Assembly (NCBI GenBank): GCA_900549195.1
Contig: URNK01000034.1
Coordinates: 1 to 12,586 of the forward strand
Direction of reading: 5' to 3'
DNA: 12,586 bases
Source of the DNA: an uncultured Collinsella sp.
Lineage (GTDB): Bacteria > Actinomycetota > Coriobacteriia > Coriobacteriales > Coriobacteriaceae
The position numbers and the translations under genes were made by a program. Below are positions 1-6,930 of the stretch, piece after piece (within the stretch, counting starts at the first letter, position 1; each line of letters starts with the position of its first letter). Below the pieces are notes generated by a model. That model saw only the letters and a list, made by a program, of their open reading frames with translations, searched no databases and had not been told where the DNA came from.

Positions 1-50
1 TACGAGATGAGCGCTAGTCTCGTGGGCTCGGAGATGTGTATAAGAGACAG
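1..50. other. Untrimmed Nextera i7 sequencing adapter (artefact)
   Basis: These bases are library adapter, not genome. Positions 1-8 match the end of the Illumina P7 oligo (TACGAGAT). Positions 9-16 (GAGCGCTA) occupy the 8-base i7 index slot; its reverse complement TAGCGCTC corresponds, from memory, to Nextera XT index N723. Positions 17-31 match GTCTCGTGGGCTCGG, and 32-50 match the 19-base Tn5 mosaic end AGATGTGTATAAGAGACAG. Translated in the frame of the next gene, it gives the artefact peptide SLVGSEMCIRDR, familiar from contaminated protein databases. Real sequence begins at position 51. The ATG at position 7 is therefore a false start. Confidence 0.98.
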
Positions 51-465
51 GGTCGTAGGCGATGCGGCGGTATCGTCCGCGACATCCGCTTCGCGTGTCA
101 TTGAGCTGGCGAGCCGTGTGGGCGTGCCACGCACGCGCATGAGCGCCGTGTTCAACCGGTTTGGTGCACGCGGTGCCGACGAGGACGTCGCCATGCGCTT
201 CGAGATCGCCTGCGCACTGAGCTCCAAGATCCGCATTGCCGATGGCGGCCAGGACTTGGCCGCGCTCATGGCATTCGGTCGCGCCGACGAGGCGGTGGGT
301 CAGACGAGCGCTTTTGCGACCAGCGTACGCGAGGCCACGCGCGAGATGCTCGTGGAGCTGGGCTGCGCCGTCGGTCCCTGGAGCGATATGGTCGCCGACC
401 GCGCGACCCGCACCGAGCGCCCGCGCATCCGTCTTCCCTGGTCGCGTGAGGGTGATTCGCGATGA
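51..465 (+). CDS. TadZ/CpaE-like pilus localisation ATPase, C-terminal fragment (5' end missing)
   Basis: This is the C-terminal 137 residues of a longer protein, cut at the contig end; the first complete codon is at 52 and the stop is at 463-465. I infer a MinD/ParA-type ATPase of the TadZ/CpaE family, which places Tad machinery at a pole or membrane site. The visible part fits the end of that fold: a helix plus strand reading RMSAVFNRFGARG resembles the VxNRxD-type segment of MinD-like ATPases, followed by ALSSKIRIADGGQDLAALM and a basic tail. The Walker A region would be in the missing part. The stop overlaps the cpaF start by 4 bases (ATGA), so the two are probably co-translated. The family call rests on fragment appearance and position directly before cpaF, which is the usual order in Tad loci. 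Confidence 0.7.
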
Positions 466-1790
466 GTTTGCAGACGAGGATAAAAGCCGCCGGCGCGGTC
501 GCCGCGGCTGCCCCTGTTGATGCGGGACGCCGCCGTGCCGTTAAACGCCGTACCAAGCGTGCGGTGATGGACCGCATGGGCTACGACGAGGTGGCGCGCA
601 TCAGTGCCTACGTCGACCCGGCCCTTGCCCGCTCTGAGCTACGTCCGGCGGTGGAAGCGGCGCTCAATGTGGAAGAGCCGACCGACTTGGCGATGCCTGA
701 GCGTGAGACCATCATCGACGAGATCCTAGATGACGTGGTGGGCCTGGGACCGCTGCAGCCGCTCATCGAGGACGACACCGTTACCGAAATCATGATCAAC
801 GGCTGTCGCTCTGCCTTTTTTGAGCGCAGTGGCGTTTTGTATCCCATCGAGCACGCGTTTGAGGACGACGAGCAGATCCGTGTGCTCATCGACCGCATCA
901 TCTCGCCGCTCGGCCGTCGTATCGATGAGCGTAGCCCCATCGTCAACGCCCGCCTCAAGACGGGTTATCGCGTCAACGCGGTGATTCCGCCCGTGGCGAT
1001 CGACGGGCCAATCCTTACCATCCGTAAGTTCTCGGACCGTATCTGTTCGTTGGACGAGCTTGTGGGGTTGGGGTCACTGCCGCTTTGGTATGCGCAGTTG
1101 CTGTCGTGCGCGGTGTCGTTGCGGCAGGACTTGGCGGTTGCGGGAGGCACGGGGTCGGGCAAGACCACGCTGCTCAATGCGCTGTCGTGCGAGATTTCCA
1201 CCGGCGAGCGCATTGTGACGATCGAGGATTCCGCCGAGCTCAAGTTTGCACATCACCCACACGTTGTTCGTCTGGAGGCGCGTGAGGCGTCAATCGAGGG
1301 CGAGGGTGCGGTGACGATCCGCGACCTGGTGACCAATGCTTTGCGTATGCGCCCCGACCGCATCGTCGTGGGCGAGGTGCGCGGTGCCGAGTGCTGCGAC
1401 ATGCTGCAGGCCATGAACACGGGCCACGACGGCTCGCTCACCACGCTCCATGCGGGTACCGAGCAGGAGACCGTGGTTCGCCTGACGCTGCTTGCGCGCT
1501 ACGGCATCGATTTGCCGAGTGAGCTTATCGAAGAGCAGATCGCCATGGCGCTCGACGGCATCGTGATGTCCGAGCGTCATGCAGATGGTAGGCGCTTTGT
1601 GGCCTCATATTCGGGGGTTCACCGCGGCGTGTCGGGCGGTGTTGAGCTCGAACGCTACGTGACTTTTGATGCCGCCGAACGCACCTGGACGCTCGACCGC
1701 GAGCCGCCGTTTATTGCGGAGGGCTTGCGGTCGGGAACGCTCACGCAAGAGGAGGTGGACGAATGGAGATCACTATGCCCCTCGTCGTAG
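462..1790 (+). CDS. cpaF: CpaF/TadA family type IVb pilus assembly ATPase
   Basis: A 442-residue cytoplasmic hexameric ATPase that powers Flp pilus assembly and, in Tad systems, probably also retraction. Residues 1-100 form the variable N-terminal region. The rest is a T2SSE/GspE-type domain, with GLGPLQPLIEDDTVTEIMING around residues 95-115 typical of CpaF. Walker A is GGTGSGKTT at residues 228-236. The Walker B region is RPDRIVVGEVRGAE at residues 297-310, with E305 as the likely catalytic glutamate. A conserved histidine motif follows in SLTTLHAGT. Length is normal for CpaF. The start shares ATGA with the stop of the preceding ATPase gene, and the end overlaps tadB by 28 bases. It works with the TadB/TadC platform encoded next. 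All key ATPase residues are present. Confidence 0.96.
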   Translation: MSLQTRIKAAGAVAAAAPVDAGRRRAVKRRTKRAVMDRMGYDEVARISAYVDPALARSELRPAVEAALNVEEPTDLAMPERETIIDEILDDVVGLGPLQPLIEDDTVTEIMINGCRSAFFERSGVLYPIEHAFEDDEQIRVLIDRIISPLGRRIDERSPIVNARLKTGYRVNAVIPPVAIDGPILTIRKFSDRICSLDELVGLGSLPLWYAQLLSCAVSLRQDLAVAGGTGSGKTTLLNALSCEISTGERIVTIEDSAELKFAHHPHVVRLEAREASIEGEGAVTIRDLVTNALRMRPDRIVVGEVRGAECCDMLQAMNTGHDGSLTTLHAGTEQETVVRLTLLARYGIDLPSELIEEQIAMALDGIVMSERHADGRRFVASYSGVHRGVSGGVELERYVTFDAAERTWTLDREPPFIAEGLRSGTLTQEEVDEWRSLCPSS

Positions 1791-2689
1791 GGGGTTTGGC
1801 GGGGCTTTCTGTCGCGACGGCGTGTGGGGCAGAGCCTCGTGTGCCGCGGATGCCGCCGGCGGAGCTGGCGCGCCAGACGCTCGAATCGATGGCGGAGAAG
1901 CTGCCCCGTGAGTTGGCGGAAAACGACCTGCTGACAAAGATTGCCCGCTCGTGGGCATCGCTGATCCCCGCAGATCGCCTTGGGCTTGCTATTGAGGATA
2001 ACGCGGCTCGTCTGGCATTTCTGCTGCTGTCGAGCGGTATCTGCAGCGTTTTGCTGGCCGTTGCGTCGTTGTCGCCCATCGGCTTTGTCTTGGGGCTGGT
2101 GGCGCCGTTTGGCGTGGGTGCCGCGCGTGGCACCTTCGATCGCCGACGCGAACAGCATGATGTAGAAGAGGCCATGCCCGAGGCATTCACGGCGTTATCC
2201 ATGTCGCTTGCCTCGGGGCATTCGCTGGCACAGGGCATGCGCTTTGTGGGTGCCCATGCGCAAGAGCCGGTGCATACCGAGTTTTTGCGGGTGGCGGCGG
2301 CAATCGATTGCGGTATCTCGGCGACCGACGCACTCGATGACCTACTCGTTCGCATCGATGCCCCCGGCCTTTCGCTTGTCACCTTGGCGCTCAAAGTATC
2401 GCAACGTACCGGGGCTCCGCTTGCCGGCTTGCTGTCCGAGGCGTCGAGCATGGTGGGTGAGCGCATTGAGCTCAAACGCCGTCTGGACGTTAAGACGTCA
2501 CAGGCGCGTATGTCGGCACACATGGTCGCGGCGATGCCGGCGGGCATGTGCGCGGTACTGGCTTTGCTTTCGGCAGACTTTCGCCGCGGTCTTGCGACGC
2601 CGGCTGGTGCGGGCGCCGTGGTACTGGGGCTTGCCCTCAACGTCGTTGCCCTGGTAGTTATCCGACGCATTATGCGGGTGGAGTTATGA
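1763..2689 (+). CDS. tadB: TadB-like Flp pilus platform protein (T2SSF domain)
   Basis: A 308-residue inner-membrane platform protein that, with TadC, is thought to couple CpaF ATPase motion to pilin insertion. Hydrophobic segments lie at about residues 5-20, 87-120 (LLLSSGICSVLLAVASL onwards), 261-275 and 287-304. A cytoplasmic T2SSF domain lies between them from about residue 138 (MPEAFTALSMSLASGHSLAQG) to about 255. The start at 1763 is supported by a strong Shine-Dalgarno sequence, GAGGAGGT, about 5 bases upstream; a second in-frame ATG at 1775 is less well placed. The gene starts inside the end of cpaF (28-base overlap) and its stop overlaps the tadC start as ATGA. The TadB name follows from order (cpaF, then the longer platform gene) and the domain. 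Confidence 0.9.
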   Translation: MEITMPLVVGGLAGLSVATACGAEPRVPRMPPAELARQTLESMAEKLPRELAENDLLTKIARSWASLIPADRLGLAIEDNAARLAFLLLSSGICSVLLAVASLSPIGFVLGLVAPFGVGAARGTFDRRREQHDVEEAMPEAFTALSMSLASGHSLAQGMRFVGAHAQEPVHTEFLRVAAAIDCGISATDALDDLLVRIDAPGLSLVTLALKVSQRTGAPLAGLLSEASSMVGERIELKRRLDVKTSQARMSAHMVAAMPAGMCAVLALLSADFRRGLATPAGAGAVVLGLALNVVALVVIRRIMRVEL

Positions 2690-3327
2690 GCGCCCTGGTT
2701 GGGCTCGCGGCTTGTCTGTGTGCCCTGAGCGTATTTGCCGCGACAGGTTTGGAGCGTGCGGATGCCCGCAAGATTGCAGAGACGTGCAAGCGTGAGGCGG
2801 TACTGGTCATTGCCGCGGGCCGCTTGGTGATTGATGCCCTGACTGCGCGAATGAAGGGCGCAATTGGGGTGGGCGGCCCGGCGCGGGTGTCGCTCGGTGA
2901 GGTGTCCGAGATGATCGACGTGGTGCGCCTGGGGCTTTCTGCCGGCCTTTCGTTTGATGCGGCGCTCGAGATTTTCTGTGCCAATCGTCGGTCGGTGCTG
3001 GCCGTCCGTCTTGAGCGAGCCTGCATGGCATGGCAGGTGGGCGTGGGGACGCGCGAGGCCGAGCTGTTGGCTGCCGCGCGTGATTTGGACGTGAGGGCGC
3101 TTGAGACCTTTGCCATCACGGTGGGGCAGGCGCTTGCCCTGGGCGCTCCGCTGGCCGAGACGCTGGCTGCTCAAAGTCGCGAGATCCGTGCGGCCCATCG
3201 CGCCGCAGTCGAGCGCGAGATTGAGCGCGCGCCGGTCAAGTTGCTGATTCCCACCGGCACGCTCATCTTGCCGGCGTTGCTTCTGTCCATATTGGGCCCG
3301 CTGCTGGGAGCAGGCGGGATGATGTAG
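2686..3327 (+). CDS. tadC: TadC-like Flp pilus platform protein, short form
   Basis: A 213-residue second platform protein carrying one T2SSF-like domain at about residues 70-185 (VSLGEVSEMIDVVRLGLSAG, then LETFAITVGQALALGAPLAE). It has an N-terminal hydrophobic helix at residues 3-20 and a C-terminal one in LLIPTGTLILPALLLSILG. The chosen start at 2686 overlaps the tadB stop (ATGA) and follows GGGTGGAG. The same frame is open further upstream to 2548, but that part has no protein-like composition and lies inside tadB. Proteobacterial TadC proteins are usually near 300 residues, so this copy appears to lack one N-terminal membrane pair; short versions are plausible in Gram-positive Tad loci. 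It is followed 10 bases later by the flp pilin gene. Confidence 0.88.
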   Translation: MSALVGLAACLCALSVFAATGLERADARKIAETCKREAVLVIAAGRLVIDALTARMKGAIGVGGPARVSLGEVSEMIDVVRLGLSAGLSFDAALEIFCANRRSVLAVRLERACMAWQVGVGTREAELLAAARDLDVRALETFAITVGQALALGAPLAETLAAQSREIRAAHRAAVEREIERAPVKLLIPTGTLILPALLLSILGPLLGAGGMM

Positions 3328-3337
3328 GGAGGAATAC

Positions 3338-3571
3338 ATGAACACGATGACCGACATTGCGGGCAAGGCTTGGAGCTGGGCTTTTTGCCGGGCAATCCGC
3401 GCTCGCCAGCGTGCCAAGGCGCTGTTGCGGGAGGAGAGCGCGCAGGGCACTACCGAATACGCCATCTTGGTCGGCGTGCTCGTAGTGATCGCGATTATCG
3501 CCATCGTCGCGTTTAAGAGCAAAGTCGAAGAACTATGGAACGCGATCAAAGACGGCATCAACAGCCTGTAG
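3338..3571 (+). CDS. flp: Flp-type major pilin precursor
   Basis: A 77-residue class IVb prepilin. The leader is 35 residues, long and basic, and ends EESA. It is followed by QGTTEYAILVGVLVVIAI, a standard hydrophobic pilin helix with the Flp Glu-Tyr pair at E40 and Y41. Predicted cleavage by a TadV/CpaA-type prepilin peptidase is after A35, giving a 42-residue mature pilin with the glutamate at position +5. No peptidase gene is visible in this window. The start is fixed by GGGAGGAA at 3327-3334, among the best ribosome sites in the operon, as expected for an abundant subunit. An unusual point is the leader length: Flp leaders are commonly shorter, and the second pilin gene at 4100 has a leader of only 10. 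The 3' end overlaps the next gene by 37 bases. Confidence 0.93.
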   Translation: MNTMTDIAGKAWSWAFCRAIRARQRAKALLREESAQGTTEYAILVGVLVVIAIIAIVAFKSKVEELWNAIKDGINSL

Positions 3572-4098
3572 GAGGCAGGCGGCCTGTTGGTTCGCCGCTG
3601 GTGCTCGTCTGTTTGCTCGTAGCAATAGCGGTGACGCTTTGGGGGCTGGGTGTTGCGCGGCAGCAGCGTCCAGGCGCTGCTGCCGATTTGGGATCGGGCT
3701 CGGCGGCGGTGTCACAAGCGGAAGGCGCGCGAGATATGGGCGGTCGGAATGCCGCCGTCACGGCTCGTACCTTTTTGCTGGCGCTCGACGAGCGGGCCGC
3801 CAGCGCGACGGAGCCGTCTGCAGACAACGCGATCGCGGTTCGACTCGCATGGTCCGAGGACCGGCCGATGACCGAGGCGGCGGCAGACCTGTTGCGCGCC
3901 TACCGTGAGGTGCCCACGGCCCAGCTCGCCCTGAGCGGCTATCTCGATATTAAGGGCAACGTATGGGGCGCCATCGTGCGCGATGGGAGAGGCTGGGTCG
4001 ACATGGTGACGGTTGCCGCGGATGCCGGCGATGCCTCGTGCCGCCTGCGTGCCGTGCGTCTGGTTCCGCAAACAACGGAGTCAAAGGAGGGGTCGTGA
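3535..4098 (+). CDS. Unrecognised single-pass membrane protein of the Tad operon
   Basis: A 187-residue protein whose family I do not recognise. A charged N-terminus of about 20 residues precedes one hydrophobic segment (LVLVCLLVAIAVTLWGLGVA, about residues 22-41). A low-complexity linker rich in Gly, Ala and Ser follows, then a globular part of about 110 residues that includes LDIKGNVWGAIVRDGRGWVD. It lacks the A/QxTxE prepilin motif, so it is probably an N-terminally anchored accessory protein with its domain outside the membrane, not a pilin. The ATG at 3535 lies 37 bases inside flp with only a weak ribosome site (GAAG); the next in-frame alternative is GTG at 3601, which would begin right at the membrane segment. 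It ends one base before the next gene. It is too short and has no SAF-like features to be called CpaB. Confidence 0.78.
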   Translation: MERDQRRHQQPVGGRRPVGSPLVLVCLLVAIAVTLWGLGVARQQRPGAAADLGSGSAAVSQAEGARDMGGRNAAVTARTFLLALDERAASATEPSADNAIAVRLAWSEDRPMTEAAADLLRAYREVPTAQLALSGYLDIKGNVWGAIVRDGRGWVDMVTVAADAGDASCRLRAVRLVPQTTESKEGS

Positions 4099-4099
4099 A

Positions 4100-4318
4100 A
4101 TGCATGGTGTCCTGTGTGAGGAATCTGCTCAGTCGACCGTCGAATACGCCATCGTCACCGTGGCGCTGTTATCGATTGTGCTGGCGATTGCGGGGCTTTG
4201 GCGCGCTGGCGCCGATGGGCGCTTGGCGGCACTGGTCGAGCGGGCGGCGTCTCATGGCGTCGCCCCATCGTCGGTTATTGATGCCGCGACGGGTGCCAAG
4301 GACATCGCTCTGTATTGA
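4100..4318 (+). CDS. Second small Flp-like prepilin
   Basis: A 72-residue pilin-like precursor. The leader is only 10 residues (MHGVLCEESA), followed by QSTVEYAIVTVALLSIVLAI, which matches the pattern of the major pilin at 3338 with Glu-Tyr at residues 15-16. Predicted cleavage is after A10. Beyond the helix it carries about 38 soluble residues, compared with under 20 in the major Flp, so it may be a minor pilin or initiator, not the shaft subunit. The start is set by AAAGGAGG at 4083-4090, 9 bases before the ATG; the frame is open further upstream but only as shadow sequence in the previous gene. It is spaced 1 base from the preceding gene and its end overlaps the likely start of the TadE gene. 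Confidence 0.85.
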   Translation: MHGVLCEESAQSTVEYAIVTVALLSIVLAIAGLWRAGADGRLAALVERAASHGVAPSSVIDAATGAKDIALY

Positions 4319-4793
4319 TATCGCGTGCGAGGATCGGGCGCAATCTACGGTCGAGGCCGCCTTTTTGCTGCCGACGTTTTTGACACTTATCTTGCTCGCG
4401 TTGCAGCCGGTGTGCCTGCTCTATACGCGTGCGGTCATGGAGTCTGCCGCCGCCGAGACCGCGCGGCTTATGACCACGACGACGGTGGAGGACGACGATG
4501 ACCTTAAGGAGTTCACTCGCCGCAGACTTGCCGCGGTGCCCAACGTCTCGATTTTTCATGCCGGCGGGCCGCTGTCGTGGGATATCGAGTTGGGGCGGGC
4601 CGGTGCCGGTGGCGTTTCGTCCGTGTCTGTTGCCGGCGAGGTTAAGCCGCTGCCCGTGATCGGTGCATTTGTGCAGGCCATGGGCAGTGCGGGTGAGGGC
4701 GGCTATGTCGAGCTCAAGGTCGACGTCTCGTATCGATCGCGTCCCGAATGGCTGGAGGGAGATTATGATTCATGGATTGCTGCATGGGATTAG
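4281..4793 (+). CDS. TadE-like pseudopilin
   Basis: A protein of up to 170 residues with a TadE-like N-terminus: CEDRA then QSTVEAAFLLPTFLTLILLA, a single membrane helix with the conserved glutamate, followed by YTRAVMESAAAETARL, which resembles the post-helix segment of TadE proteins. In characterised Tad systems TadE is a pseudopilin processed by the same peptidase as Flp. The rest is a small extracytoplasmic domain. The start is uncertain: the ATG at 4281 has no ribosome site and overlaps the previous gene by 38 bases. Alternatives are GTG at 4293 or an ATT at 4314 overlapping the upstream stop, which would give a 9-residue leader like those of its neighbours. The 3' end overlaps the next gene by 29 bases. 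Confidence 0.85.
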   Translation: MPRRVPRTSLCIDIACEDRAQSTVEAAFLLPTFLTLILLALQPVCLLYTRAVMESAAAETARLMTTTTVEDDDDLKEFTRRRLAAVPNVSIFHAGGPLSWDIELGRAGAGGVSSVSVAGEVKPLPVIGAFVQAMGSAGEGGYVELKVDVSYRSRPEWLEGDYDSWIAAWD

Positions 4794-6930
4794 GCGCTGC
4801 CTGTTGCGGGCGACGCAAGGGTTTGCGGCCCGCCGTCGACCAGGCGCTCGCCGCAAGCGGGGCGGCTTTATGGGCCGTGCCGGTATCGACTTGTTTATCG
4901 AAGACGGGGCCTATACCACGCTCTCCTCTGCGGTTGTCATTCTGGTGGTGCTTACGCTGCTGTTTTCGTCGACCGCGGCGATATGGAGCATGTCGCGCGC
5001 CGGAGATACCCAGGTGGCGGCCGATAGCGGTGCGCTGGCGGGCGCCAACGTGGTGTCGTCCTATCACACAGCCGCCACGGTGGTGGATGCGAGCATTTTG
5101 AGTTTGGGCCTGGCGGGGTTTGCCACGGTCGGCACCGGCTTGGTTGCCATTCTTATTCCGGGCGCCGAGGTCGTTGGCAGCGATATCATCGATACGGGAA
5201 CCCAGATCATTAAAACACGTAACAAGTTTGCCAAAAGTGCGGCAAAGGGCCTGCAAAAGATTGAGACCGCCTTGCCGTACCTGGTTGCCGCGCGTGCCAT
5301 GCAGGCAGTATCGGCGCAGGATACCGACGGTGTGACCTATACCGGTACGGCGCTTGCCGTGCCCAGGACATCCGAGTCGGATTTTGTTGCGCTCGAAGGA
5401 TCCGAAATCTCGACCGATGCCATTAAAGATGCATCGGAAGATTTGGAGCGCGCGGCCGAGGAGCTGCAAAAAGCGTCGGAGGAGACGGCGAAGGCCAAAG
5501 AGCGCGCCTGGCTAGCGGATTGCGGTGGATCGGATAAAGGCTCGGTCGGCAGCTGTTCGTGTATGTGGGAGCGCGCAAAAAGCCTAACGAATCTCTCCGG
5601 TGTTCAAAATCCGCATTACGCTTCGAGCGTTACGTGGGAGCCTCAAGTGGCGCTCAATCGATCGAAGGACTACTACCATCGGCGTCTGGCAAACGAGAAG
5701 CCCCAAGGCTCGAGCGTCGAGATGAAGGCAGAGTCTGCGGCGCGTAAGGCGTTTTATACCTTTGCGTGCGCGGAGGTCGATCGGGCATATATAACCGAGA
5801 ACGGAGACAGGGTTTCCTCCTATATTCCGCTGCTGCCGCGCAACTCTGATGAGGTTCGGGCGACGGAACTCTATACCGATGCGGTGTGGCCGACTAGCGT
5901 GAACGATGACAAGGCGTATCTGCATTACGGGACGACCTGCCCTAACTATAAGAAAGGAACGCCGAGCGGATTTGCTTCGGTTGCCGATTACGACGGGCAG
6001 GATAAATGCAGCAAATGCCATTTTGGCGTTTCGTCGCTTGGTGCTGTTGCGGCGCCTTCAACCTCTATCGAAAACGGCTTCGAGTATCACTTTGACAAGT
6101 TTAAAGACGCCCTTGAGGACTACGTCGACTGTCGCAACAAGGAGCTTGAGCTCGAGCGTCAGACCGAGGACGAAGCCGACCGTGCGGGCAATGCGTTCGA
6201 TACCGCCATCAAAGAACTTTCCGGTGAGCGCCCGCGCATCGCTCCGCCCGGCCGCAACGGCGTGGTCGCCTTTGCGGCCTCGGGCGATGTCACGAGTCCC
6301 GACGAGCTCAACTCTTCGTTTAACACGGCAGTTGAGCTTGGCGATCGTGGTGCAATTTCTGCTGCAGTGCTCGCGCCCGATGATGCGACGGCACAAAATA
6401 ACGTTCTCTCGCGGTTTTTCTCGACGCTGGAGGAGCGTTCGGACGGCGTTGCCGGCGTGCTCGACGGCGTTATGGATGTTTGGGGCCGCCTGCTTGTGGG
6501 GTACGGAGACATCCAGGGCGCGGCCGACGAGCTTATGGGAGAGCTGATCGGTGGCTTGGGAGGGGGTAGCGGCGCGTTGGGCTCCATCGCGTCCTGGCTC
6601 GGTGACACCGTCTCGTCCTCCGTGGCGGCGCTGGGACTCGAACCGTGCGATTTGCGTCTGCGAAAACCGGTGCTGACCGATACCGCCAATGTCATCAAAA
6701 GTCCGGGGTCCGATATTGCTGGCATCTCCAAAACTCAAGATACCCTGCGAAAAATCCCCTTGGGCGTGACTGACCCCAAGGCACTTTGCGAGGCCTTGGA
6801 ATATCACGTCGAGCGCACCATCAGCGGCGCGGTGTTCACGCTTGCGGAGATCCCGCTGCCCGGCGGCGGCTCCATCCCGCTCACCGTCGATGTTGCCACG
6901 CTGGTGGGGGCTTTTGGCGGTGGGTCGTAA
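4765..6930 (+). CDS. Large TadG-like pilus-associated protein, cysteine-containing
   Basis: A 721-residue protein with a basic N-terminus (residues 1-40), a membrane helix at about 53-75 (LSSAVVILVVLTLLFSSTAA), then RAGDTQVAADSGALAGANV. That last segment resembles the region after the helix in TadG-like proteins (usual pattern ...AADAAALAGA). EDG/AYTTL precedes the helix at the place of the prepilin site, but the +5 glutamate is absent. A second hydrophobic stretch is near residues 112-135, and a charged coiled-coil candidate lies near 220-248 (EDLERAAEELQKASEETAKA). Ten cysteines follow the helix (C253, 264, 266, 335, 392, 415, 418, 456, 628, 675), including CSKC. No von Willebrand A metal site is seen. 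The start is set by GGAGGGA 5 bases before the ATG at 4765. Its job is unknown: an exported pilus-tip, adhesin or assembly role is inference. Confidence 0.82.
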   Translation: MIHGLLHGIRRCLLRATQGFAARRRPGARRKRGGFMGRAGIDLFIEDGAYTTLSSAVVILVVLTLLFSSTAAIWSMSRAGDTQVAADSGALAGANVVSSYHTAATVVDASILSLGLAGFATVGTGLVAILIPGAEVVGSDIIDTGTQIIKTRNKFAKSAAKGLQKIETALPYLVAARAMQAVSAQDTDGVTYTGTALAVPRTSESDFVALEGSEISTDAIKDASEDLERAAEELQKASEETAKAKERAWLADCGGSDKGSVGSCSCMWERAKSLTNLSGVQNPHYASSVTWEPQVALNRSKDYYHRRLANEKPQGSSVEMKAESAARKAFYTFACAEVDRAYITENGDRVSSYIPLLPRNSDEVRATELYTDAVWPTSVNDDKAYLHYGTTCPNYKKGTPSGFASVADYDGQDKCSKCHFGVSSLGAVAAPSTSIENGFEYHFDKFKDALEDYVDCRNKELELERQTEDEADRAGNAFDTAIKELSGERPRIAPPGRNGVVAFAASGDVTSPDELNSSFNTAVELGDRGAISAAVLAPDDATAQNNVLSRFFSTLEERSDGVAGVLDGVMDVWGRLLVGYGDIQGAADELMGELIGGLGGGSGALGSIASWLGDTVSSSVAALGLEPCDLRLRKPVLTDTANVIKSPGSDIAGISKTQDTLRKIPLGVTDPKALCEALEYHVERTISGAVFTLAEIPLPGGGSIPLTVDVATLVGAFGGGS

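Noticed and set aside
7..51. ATG at position 7 as the start of the first gene
   Set aside because: It lies inside the Nextera adapter; the encoded residues are an adapter translation and not part of the protein.
1741..3561. 606-codon open frame on the minus strand across tadB, tadC and flp
   Set aside because: Its translation is rich in Arg, Ser, Ala and Pro with no recognisable domain. It lies opposite well-supported tad genes and is a usual antisense shadow in high-GC DNA.
3570..3582. AGGAGG just after the flp stop as a ribosome site for the next gene
   Set aside because: No ATG, GTG or TTG lies in frame at a usable distance; the first in-frame alternative is GTG at 3601, about 25 bases away.
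4663..4764. Upstream in-frame extension of the TadG-like gene to ATG 4663
   Set aside because: The extension is a shadow of the TadE gene, while ATG 4765 has a strong ribosome site at the right spacing.
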